DNA of 37,629 bases from assembly GCA_026260175.1 (NCBI GenBank), contig JAKCWW010002436.1:19801-57429 (forward strand), written 5' to 3'. Shown here piece by piece: positions 9,356 to 20,700 of the stretch. The stretch comes from Reticulitermes lucifugus (Eukaryota; Arthropoda; Insecta; Blattodea; Rhinotermitidae). The position numbers were made by a program, and so were the translations under genes. Every line of letters begins with the position of its first letter. Position 1 is the stretch's first letter. Under the pieces are notes generated by a model, which saw only the letters and a program-made list of their open reading frames with translations, had not been told where the DNA came from and ran no database searches.

Positions 9356-12300
9356 TGATGGATGACTCTATTATGTTTAAAAAAGCTCAGCATCGAATCC
9401 TATCCTCAGCCAGGTCCATTTTTACATAATTCTACCATTTATGCCTTGGTCTCCCACGTCGTATCTTCCTCTGTTTTTTTATCAATGAAAATGCATTTCC
9501 TCCTGTATATTATACGTCCCACCAATCGGATACTCATTGATTTAAGAACTCACAATAATAGATGAAAAGTACAAATCTGATGTCCTCCATTATGTAATTT
9601 TCTCCATCCTTGTAATTTACAATTTTGTAATCTTTGTGTTACATAAATTCAGTATGAGAGCAACTCCACAAGTTGGCAATCATTTGGAAACTTCATGCAT
9701 ATAACCATAGAGATGGTATCTTGATTTCTTTACTGCAGTTTTGTTCTTGTTCTTCCATATGAAACTTCCCTGAGTCCCCTCCAGCAGATGTTGGGAAGGC
9801 CATGACCACCTATTCTCCAACCATGAGGTCCATTTTCATACTTAATGCAGTCGAGTCACTGTACAATTATGTCTTTCTGCCCATTTTTCTGACAGCATGG
9901 ACCCCAGAAAACTGATGCTTCAAACTAATGCCATGCTAGAGAAACAGCCCCATTTGTACAATAAGAATTGACAGAAGCCAGAGAAGGAACAAAAAAAATG
10001 TAAGCATAGGAATGGCAGTGCAAGAACTAAAGGAAAGTTTGAAATCAAGCTCTGAACTAAATGAAGCAAATATGATTGTAAAAAATTGTGTAAGATATTA
10101 ACACAACACAAGGATCAGACTGAATTACTCTCTTATGAATGAAATCCGTAATTTTAAATTGTTGGGCTTTGTTTCATGTTACACCCTTGCTGGATTCCTT
10201 GGTCACCTTGTGATCTTCTAAGCTCTGAAGTTCAGCACATAGTTATTCTAACACAATTATTTCTCTGAATCAGCATTCCCAATATCCTACCCACTGTATG
10301 CCATGCTAGAATACCAATGAACCATTTTACATTGTATTGTCTTTGCAGTAGATCTTACACAGTGGCATAACGTGACTAAAGTTGTGGATACACCAACACA
10401 AAACACAAATCATTACCTTTAGCATTCACCATGGAACTCTATACTTTATGTAACTGTCAAACACTATGCTTTGCAGCTTGTTTCTGAACAGCAGAGTACA
10501 TGTCACAAGTATTTTGATATAGAATACTGCAAATGTACACACATGATGAAATTTGATCAACCTCCATTATGAGCTGGCTCATATTTATTATCAAAAGCGT
10601 AAACCTGAAAACCATTAAAAACTAGGCCGTGAATGAAAATGTTTCATATACATACTGTTACTGATAATAAAAAGGAACATAACACGCTCTTCACCAATTC
10701 ATAAACCAAACCTACTTTCTACACATGGTCTCCACCACAAGTAATATACACTCATTAATTGCATCTCAGATGATTTCAATGGCAGAAATTTGTATTCAAT
10801 AGATTAAACAGGTCAGTAAACAATGCTTGCACGGTGCTATTCAAATAGTATAATTTATAGCTTGAACAAAGCACAAATGTTGTTCCTATTATCAAAGGCC
10901 AAATCGGAGTTGCTCAACATTTCGCACCTTGTGTCCCATCGGTAATTTTGCCAGAGAACCGCGGTTCCACCATTGTATAAACCAGGATTTTGTTTCCTTA
11001 AGAAGAGTAATTTTACAATTAGGTACATTTTAATACCATATGAATTATTGAACGTTTTCGAGACCTCACGATCCACCAAACCGACTACCCAATTACACCG
11101 CGGAGACAATGACACAGGAAACTTGGTCATTTAAAAAAAATCGCGGGGGCCAATACTCTTTTTCTCTCACCGGATACATTTGCGATGGTGTTAATCATTG
11201 TGGTACTAATCTTTCCGGTGCCATTACGAGAGTTGGCCGGAGTTGGACAGAACTATTTTCTTATTGGTAACGCTAATTACAGAGCCTCTCTTTCTACACC
11301 CATTGCCCATGTACTACATAATCATTTTAATACGAAGCCGACAAACCTACCTGACAGCCACTCGGACACTCGACTCTTCATCTCCTGTCGAAGACATCGT
11401 GTTCTTACAAATGTTCACTAATCCAAAACGAGTCAGTCATAAAATTTAAACATTTACAACTACCTGTCATTGGCACTTATTTCAACTTTCAAATACCATC
11501 ACCAAAACCCACACTTTTAACATACACATCACAGCCATTAAATACCACGACAGTTCAGAAAATTTCATTTGAATGAATAAAATTGCTAATAGGCATAGTA
11601 GCCATAACTGCCACTGAAAATTCCCACAGTTCTGATAGTTGCACGTGAATGAATGTAATTCCTAATTAACACAGTCTACTTGTTCACAGACCACAAAAAA
11701 AGTTAATCATCTGCATACAGAAAACCTGACATAAAAAAACAGTACTAAAATGTCAATAACCACCGGTCTAAATTATTCAAGAGCCTTCTAAAACTCTCAA
11801 AAACTGACCCCAGTATTTCTACAAGGCACATCCCCAACACCACTCGCCAAGCGTCAGCAACATACTGACAGTCATCCATACGATCCATGGTATAGGGCAG
11901 AGTACCAATGCAGGTTTGACAATCACCTCCGGAAATATCCAAGTGCTACCATCTCTGAGCGGATAGTAGCATTAACTTGCCTGTGGAAATACTTTGCTCC
12001 ACGTCGATATTAACACCACATTACGTAATTACCACGACGGTACATCAATCGGCAAGAAAAACAACCACCATTCAACCTCCCTATTCTACCCATCCTCGCT
12101 TAATTAGATTCGAACAAATCAATATTTATTAAATCCTGACACTACAGAGGAAATTCTCCGTCTATTGCATTAAAGCGTTTGCACATGAAATGGCTACCCG
12201 AATGTCATTTCACTTTCATCCATTACATGTAGAAAGATTCTCATGTCAGTTCCTGCAAAGAAATGACGCATACAAAATTTTAATGAGTTATTGTAAAGAA

Positions 12301-12363
12301 AGTACGGGTAAAAGGGTGTCATTTCCAAAAATTCAAACTCCCGTTGCTGATTAGGAGTGTTAA
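9356..12363. other. 3-kb intergenic stretch, nothing assigned
   Basis: Scattered frames of up to about 91 codons (for example 10855-11130 on the - strand) have no recognisable domain and no matching neighbours. No RNA gene, tandem array or inverted repeat stood out. Confidence 0.5.
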
Positions 12364-12401
12364 AAACCAACATATGCACTATATTCTCATAAGTAAGTCA
12401 A

Positions 12402-12451
12402 TTGCCCCTACATATGTTTTGGCTTTTAACAAGCCATCCTCAGGGGGTCAA
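12402..12451 (-). ncRNA. Hammerhead-like motif, foldback A left arm
   Basis: Read on the - strand: stem I UUGaCCCC, core CUGAGGA (fits CUGANGA), one U, stem II GGCUU-GUUAA-AAGCC (5 bp), AAAAC where GAAAC is expected, AUAU, G-U-A (valid NUH), then GGGGCAA pairing back to stem I with one bulged A. Stem III would be a single C-G pair, as in minimal type I hammerheads. The G-to-A change in GAAA removes an essential core base, so this copy should be inactive. The extra U before stem II deviates from the textbook fold. Confidence 0.5.
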
Positions 12452-12616
12452 AGTTTTCCATATACTTTACATCTATTAGTTCAATTTTTAAACAACTTGT
12501 ACATCCACATAGAATAAAATAAATCTTAATTCCCAATGGATTATGGTATTATTACTTCCAGCAGTCGAATTATGTAAAATCCAGGGGAATGTGTTATGTA
12601 AAGCATATGTAAAACT

Positions 12617-12666
12617 TTGACCCCCTGAATATGGCTTGTTAAAAGCCGAAACATATGTAGGGGCAA
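12617..12666 (+). ncRNA. Hammerhead-like motif, foldback A right arm
   Basis: Same architecture as the left arm on the opposite strand: UUGaCCCC, CUGAAUA (12625-12631; the conserved G of CUGANGA is U), U.. stem II GGCUU/AAGCC, intact GAAAC (12648-12652), AUAU, GUA, GGGGCAA. Here the GAAA half is intact and the CUGANGA half is damaged, the reverse of the left arm. Each arm therefore preserves what the other lost. Confidence 0.5.
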
Positions 12667-12704
12667 TTGACTTACTTATGAGAATATAGTGCATATGTTG
12701 GTTT

Positions 12705-14713
12705 CTAAAACTTTTAATTAGTTATCAAGATGCACGGTGAATACAACGTGAAATTTCCCCTTGCTGAATTTTACTAGACTATGTGTACTGTATGACAGAG
12801 AAGTTAATCATGATTAATTACACCTAATATTGGGGGATCTTTAAAGGGAAATATCTTATACATTTGTATTCAAGTTTGTTACTTTCACATACATATCTCT
12901 ATATATTCACACATATTCTGTGAATCCAAAAGGTGGTCAATGTGACCATAAGATACATAATATACATCATGCTTTACGGTGTTGAAACTCTCAGATTCTC
13001 TGCCCCCTTGACAAACATTGCTGGACGTTGTTATTTGCACATAAAACAGTGTATTACATGAAGCTAGTTACTTTTCTTTTAGTACAAGTGCACGGACCAG
13101 TATAATACGGCTTATTTTTAAACATTCTGTGCTGCTGCCAACTGAAGTTGGAGACTCGAATGTAATGGTTTTACGTGCCATAAATACAGACTACCTTACA
13201 TTGGGGGGACATGAGTTTTCTCACTCCCTCAAAGGAAATGCATTGTAGATTTTTAAAAACAGTTTTTAATTCTTTTTAACAAGTCACTATAAAGCACTAT
13301 CATCACTACCACCACCACCACATGGTTTGGATGAATGAAATGAAACAAAATTGTTAATGACACAAGTGACCTGTAGGGGAGGGGGCACCATAAATTTTAT
13401 TTGTCCAGGGCACCAATTTTTTCCAAGAACAACCCTACATGGATGAATGGTCTACTTGGAGGGGAATTGGTGTCTTTATAGATGACAGGGATACAGCAAC
13501 TTCCTATACAACCTGAGGGGTGAAAGGCATTAATGGTTATAATCAGTAATTAAAAATGAAAATAATGAATTCACAAGGGTTACTAATGAGGGCAGAAAAG
13601 GTTGTGGGGCTGAAGATAAATCTAAGTCTGAGCCACATAGGACTGCATGTCTGTAACAAGTACTTGCAGCATAAAAATTTCCATTACATAATTCTCGGTT
13701 ACTCAGTGTTGCATGGCTAACCAACTTTGTCTGCCCATAGTTTCACACTGTAAAAGAAGAAACGATTGTGTTACAATCTCATCATAATTCACTTTTACTG
13801 CGTCTATAATCGTAAATAATGATCACTTATTCTGCTCAATGCATTGTTAATCTGGAAATCTGTGTTAAAAACTTATCATATTCAGTACTTCAAAAATCAA
13901 ACAGATACAAACCTTATCAGAGCCCATATTATTATTTTCACATATGAAACTGGTGTCATACTACAAATTTTGACATTTGTTCCCCAGATTTTGGTTGTCA
14001 ACATGTAAATTTTTATGTGTGCATTTATCACAATTGTAGTAATTCATAAGTGTATTCCGTAATATTAAGAACATACCGCACTGGATTTTTCCGAAACCTG
14101 AAGAGTTTTACTTCACTGTGTTTGTAAAAGGACCCGCACCATATTGTGCTGTGAACTGCAAGAAATACAATTATGAACAAAATTTACACAACAATAAAAT
14201 GAAATCTCCGTAATAAATCGGAAACTTACTGTCACAGAGCACTAAATGGTCTCAGAAAACTCAGGATGGTTGCCATAAAAGCTTGATTTGACCAGTCATT
14301 TGCAAATCAAGCACACTATGCATCAGAATAAGCATGCAGTTTACCATTATCACAGATTGAAAGAAGGCGGGAAAGATGAGGGAGAGAGAAATTTTTCCCC
14401 TTTTCCCTGCTCTTTTATCTTTGACATCGATCACGGTGTCTCAACCTGACAGAATAAGAACACGCGCTTGCAACTGTTACTACGTACGGAATGAAGATGT
14501 CGATGGTGCATGTTTTCGAATGGCTCACCATATGCCACCCCTTGTTACACCTCTGAGTCGTGCCTCGTTATGAGCAGACCGTGGATGTAGTCTCTCACTC
14601 TAACTCTATTCCGTGAGCAATTTGTGCCGTGGATTGTACGTGGAACTTACGAAAGCAGAGTGGTGTGATGTTAGCATATGGTACTAGTTAACGTTCGTTG
14701 TGTGTGACGTATA
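12705..14713. other. Upstream region of UBA5
   Basis: No gene was recognised. The UBA5 promoter and 5' UTR must lie in the last few hundred bases. No TATA box or initiator could be assigned with confidence. A 65-codon frame at 14376-14573 is not supported by any domain. Confidence 0.5.
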
Positions 14714-17700
14714 ATGAATTCGACGAAGGAATTGGAGTTAAGAATAAAAGATCTCGAGAAGCAGCTGGAACTTGAAACAAAGAAACATGAATCTGTTCAA
14801 CCTGTTCGTGAAAGAATTGCTCAAATGTCATCGGAGGTTGTGGATTGTAATCCATACAGGTAAGGATAAAGTAATTACAACGTGAGATTTTTTTGAGCCG
14901 CTTTGTAGCACATGCTACTATTTCACATTATCCGTACGGTGTGTTCCTTGAACTTTTGTATGTTAATCTCATTTAAGGCCGGAAAATAATAATAGAATAC
15001 GGTCACCATTCGACCGGAGTACTGTCAGCACTCTGAGAAGAGTGTATATGTATTAACGTAAATCGTTTTGTCTATGTTGTAACGTCAATGCCACAAATCT
15101 TGAAAGAGTATGCATATTCCACCCTGAATTAGAACTAACCTAATGCAGCCTAACCTACGTGCTACGAACGTGTGGTACAGGTATTAATCCAGTTTCATTA
15201 ATTGTAATAATGAACGGTAGTACCAAAAGTGCATGCCTCTATAGTTCCCTCCTAGCAGCTGGACAGTGGTGTGGTGACAGTATTCTAGACTATGGAGGAT
15301 GGTTACTTTAATTCTGAAGATCGTGAACATTTGGAAATGGTGGCAGATTCCTTAATTACCGTCCATTTCACACAAATATCTCCCCATTTCAGCTTTAACC
15401 ATAAAAAAGAGAATCTTGGTTTGGCATGTGTCCTATGGTATGGAATAGGGAAGGTTGTGGTGATAAATTTGTGAATTAAGTAACTGGTCTGTGGAGTAAA
15501 GTAGGGCTAGGTATTGGCAGTGAAATCCCCACATAGGGTCATGGACTTTAATTTTCATCCATCTGTGTATTATAACTGTTGAGATTAACCAGAGTTGGCA
15601 GGCCATAACAAGGCTAGTGTATTGAAATGTGGGATGACTTGTATATTTGTTTAATTTTATTCTTACAGTCGATTGATGGCCTTAAAAAGAATGGGTGTTG
15701 TAGACAACTATGAGAAGATTCGAGATTTTACAGTGACTGTAGTTGGAGTTGGTGGAGTTGGCAGTGTTACTGCAGAGATGTTGACTCGATGTGGTATAGG
15801 CAAGGTTAGTAACTGCTTGACCAAGTGTCTGGTGGTGAAGTACTGGATGCAATTGCCTGTTTGCTGAGAGGTTACTTTTTCCTTCAGTACATTGTTAGAA
15901 GTATAGTGACATGCTATGGGTAGGGTGATCTGGGTTTTGAACACCAGTGGGGGCGAAATATTCTACACCCATCAGACTGGCCCCACTGCATACCCAGCCT
16001 CCTGTTTGGTGGGTACTGGGCACCTTTCCTGGGGGTAGAGTGCCTGGGGCATGGTCATCCCTTTCTAGCACAAGGGCTGAGTTTGGGTAGGGCAATACAT
16101 ATACCTCCCACTGTGCCTGCATTGTTAGAAATGGTAGAATGTATGTGATAGAACAGGATATAAAATAATACTGAATTATTATGTAAATTCTAATATTTAA
16201 TGCCTGTAATTAGTGTGTACTGGTATTGTCTCAGAATTATATTTCTCAGAATTATATTTGTGCCCCAGTTGTATGCTTTTATGAGCTGGCAAAGTGATAA
16301 GCCAACCTACGATGATGATGGCAGGATTGTTTTGAAGAGCTTCTAAGAAACAAAACCCATACAGTTTATATTATATGACAATGGAAGCACACAAGTGCAT
16401 TACTCTGAAATTCAGTAATACAGTTTACAGGTAAGATCTGCAGACTGTAATGCTTCATGTGTCTTACTGGCATATAGTGGTATGGTACCCTCAGCAAGCA
16501 ACACAAGGCTCTGCTTTGAGATGCCATGCTTCACCAACTAAAAGTGTTGTGCTGACTGTGGAAGTGACTGTACACAGGTAGTGAACATTATATCAGGCCT
16601 ATCAAACATGCAGCCCGTGAGCCACATGTGGCCCACACAGCTTTTACAATGTGGCCCATTTACATTTTGATATTTCTGAAATTTTGTTACTGTCCTTTCA
16701 GAACACAATAGCAGCTGTTCCTTCCCATTGGTCATATAGGTTAATTGGACTAATTGTCTTATCTTTAATTATTACAATAAATAAATGATAATAAATGATT
16801 AAATTTATTAATAGAGGAAACTGAAAATGGGTACTGCTCAGAAACAATGTGATATATGTATTTAGCATGATGTGAGTCACAAATGCATTTGGTATGTGCT
16901 GTCCTATACATTTGTGTCTAGCAATGCCCACATTGCCGATCCCAGTAGCCGTGCGGTCTAAGGCGTGGGTCTTCAGCTGCTCGCTTACTAGGATCGTGGG
17001 TTCGAATCCCNNNNNNNNNNNNNNNNNNNNNNNNNNNNNNNNNNNNNNNNNNNNNNNNNNACCATGAAACCTCAACGAAACGAGGAGGCCCAGGCCCATA
17101 TAAGGCTGTCGAGCCATACAAAAGAAAAAAAAAATGCCCACATTAAATGTAAACCTATATGTGATATGTACAAGTGTCCATAGTCCTTGGGATTCCAGTA
17201 TAAGAAGGTTATACTGTAGTTGGATATTATATAATGTAACATACTAGTTCAGTGAAAGTGATTTGGAGAATACTTAGGCATCACTTTCTTTTGTTGCAGC
17301 TGATATTGTTTGACTATGATAAAGTGGAACTTGCCAATATGAACAGGCTATTTTTCCAACCACACCAGGCAGGTTTATCAAAGGTGGAGGCTGCAGCAAG
17401 AACCCTTTCATTTATCAATCCTGATGTCACATTAGAAACATATAATTATAATATAACTACGTTAGAAAATTTCCAGGATTTCATTAATAGAATCAGGTCA
17501 GTAATAATACCACAGGGCAATGACTTTACAACTTTTATTTTTAAATTGTTCTGTCAGGAACACTGAAAGCAAGCACTTTTAGTTCATGCAACACATTCCA
17601 CATAAACTGTAATTCTTGACCCTCAAATGACATTACACCTGCCTTACTGCACAGTTGTGACTTACTTTGTATAAGAATATGATTACCCTCTTTTAGCCTA

Positions 17701-20700
17701 ATGCATTGTCATTTATTAAGGAAAATAATATCAGTGACATATGATATAGGGTGTTCTTCCTGATAGTCCATTTTAATGAAAATGAAAATTGATTAAACCA
17801 TTAACTTATGAAAAACATTTATACTCTGTAATAGGTCAGCTGACTTATTACAGTGTTTAATGTGATAGTCAAGCAATTTCTGCTTTGTATTCTACATGCT
17901 GTCCCAGATGATGGCCCAGCCTGGCTGAAACATGTAAGAGGAACATTAAACTCAAGTTTGTTTTGCATAACATATTTTGTACTGCATTAGTCTTATTGAG
18001 AAATTACAGTAGTTATTAGATTTAATTAAATCTTATTTGTTCATCCTAAGTAGCATTATTAAATGCACACAGACTCTTGTGATCGCAGTAGATGCTAACA
18101 CGTTGTTATATTATCATTTAATGTCTGTCAATTGATGTTGGCAGCCATGGAAGCCTCTCAGGTGGACCTGTAGACTTGGTGCTGAGCTGCGTAGACAACT
18201 TTGAGGCCCGCATGGCTATCAATTCGGCTTGCAACGAGTTAAATCTACCCTGGTTTGAGTCTGGTGTGTCAGAGGATGCTGTTTCTGGACATATACAGTT
18301 CATCGTGCCTGGAGAAACAGCCTGTTTCGCTGTATGTAATTTATCTTATGAACGATGCAGGCAGGTCACATTCAGCACTTCACTGGCATGCTTTCCATTA
18401 ATTGTCAGGTATGAGAGAGTATTTGAAGTGACTAGTCTACATGTAGGAACAGTCTCAATATCCATTGGAGAATAGAACTTTCTTGCACCATATAAGATTT
18501 AAATGTGTTTGACAAAATCATATATATTAATTCACAGTGGAGTCATAAAACTGACTGCAGATGCAGTAGAAGTATTTGAGATATTCTTTTCCCCACTGTA
18601 TGCATAAAAGCTCTGGATCCAATATATCTAGTCCATTTGGTACCGAGTACACTTTCACTTGAATTAAAGATGACCACTGTATGGATCCGATCACTTATTC
18701 CATTACTAAAGTCACTAGTGGAGCTGGTTTCACATCTCGGTGACAGGATTTCTATGAATAGGGCTCACTTTTCCTTTAATTTGTAGTACATATGCCTGGA
18801 ACTAGGCTCCAGAAGTGATGAAACATCACTAACATGTAACAGGACTTTTTCCATTATCACTAAACACAAGCAACACTCAGTGTTTTGAAAGCAGCCTGCT
18901 TTCATCTTCAGGTGTTTGGATAAGTGTTTCACCTGAATACGAAAGCAGACCATTTTCAAGACGTTGTGAGTGTTGCTTGTGTTTAGTGATAATGGAAAAA
19001 GTCCTGTTATATGTGAGGGATGTTTCAATGTTAAACCATTATCAAATGATTATGTGGTCCAGAAGTGGTATTCACTCTGATAGCAACTTGAAATCCACTT
19101 GTTCATACATTTAGGTATAAAAATGTAATCTCATCTCATCTCCATTTATTTACTCATGGTGAGTGGACAAGATTATTCCTTATTCTCTTAAGCAATGAAA
19201 GCATGCCTTTACAGTATTCCACCCTGCTGAGAAAACACAACAGTTGGTAGATAACATACTGAAATAAATATGTACAGTATAAACAACACCTGAAACTGTT
19301 TATATTAATAGACTCATTTTATGGAAATCCACATGGAATGTTTGTCGGATTCTAATTTCAGAGATTAGTTGGGTTACAAATTGTGTTAGAATAGAAATTG
19401 GACACACGATCAGTAAAGCAGCAGATTCATTTTTTGTTTTAAGGCATTACAGTGCATGCTGTTTCATATCAATGAATTAAATTTGTGAATTTGGTCCTCC
19501 ATTAATTTGTAGCTGTAATAACTACAGTAAAGTTTATCATAAGACTGTATAAATGACTGAAATCAATTTTAAAACAAAGTCAGAATTTCATTACCAGACT
19601 TGGGCTGATTGTGATGCTGTCTGAAGATCTGTTGGAAAGAGTATCTAGATAAGTAACATTTTGCTCACAGAATCAACAACTCTAGTGCGAGACCGAAACC
19701 TTGCAAATTAATGTATGAATATCTTCAAGGGTTTAAGATATTACAAAATCTTTAAGCTTATGATATACTGTATATAATTGCATTTCATTTATACAGTTTA
19801 TCCTTCCATGGTTATTTTCTGCTAGTACTTTTTCATGCATGAAACACCCTTGTTTCCTTATGTATATAAAGTTGTGTATTTATAACATAAATAATGACCA
19901 TGATTAAATTATGAGGTACTGTACAACATTGTCATTGCATTTAGTGTACCCGTGAAACTCTGCAACCGCTCGCTTACTAGGATTGTGGGTTCGAATCCCG
20001 CCAAGGGCATGGATGTCTGTCTCTTGTGAGTGTTGTGTGTTGTCAGGTAGAGGTCTCTGCGACAAGCTGGTCACTCATCCAGAGGACTCCTACCGAGTGT
20101 GGTGTGTCTCAAGTGTGATCGTGAAGCCTCGAACAATGAGGCGGCCTGGGCCCCCAAGGGGCTGTCAAGCCATTGAAAAAAGAATACCTGTGAAACCTAT
20201 TAGGCTAGTTAAAATGTTTTTAAATTTGTCCTGTAATAAAATCCTTACAGGCAAACATGTATTTGATGCATTTCCTTTTCAGAATGCCCTGATATAATAG
20301 TATGCTTTGTCGCTGTAATATTTCAACTGGGCTTTAGACAGACAAGGAAAACCAAGGAGGAGTAGAACTGAATGGAACACTAACACCCGATCTCTGCTAC
20401 TGATGTTAATCTATTGGGCACCCAGACGAAATGTGTCTAGAAGTAAATAAGAGAAAGCTAAATATGTCTTTGTCTCATGGCCAAAATGCAGGACAGATGT
20501 TTTGTACAATGAACCATTTTTTGAGAAACTGGATAAGTACAGTTGTGCTTCTTGTAAAGTTTGGGTTACAAATGAATGCACCAAAATTTAAAAGACTAAA
20601 TTTTGGATGTGCTTGTAATTCTTACTTTTAAAACTTTCCTTTGTCTTGGTTTTCAGTGTGCTCCACCTCTGGTTGTAGCATCTGGTATTGATGAGAAAAC

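Larger units (their letters stand above)
12364..12704. repeat. Foldback repeat A (109-bp arms, 123-bp spacer)
   Basis: Left arm 12364-12472 and right arm 12596-12704 are reverse complements without gaps, with five mismatches in 109 positions. Three of the five mismatches fall inside the hammerhead-like core that each arm carries. The spacer (12473-12595) has no coding capacity. The arrangement could be two inverted copies of a Penelope-like element terminus, or a foldback MITE. Confidence 0.9.

Noticed and set aside
16930..17012. A functional tRNA-Leu gene
   Set aside because: The A and B boxes look tRNA-like, but there is no matching acceptor stem and the sequence continues into a SINE body shared with 19955-20185.
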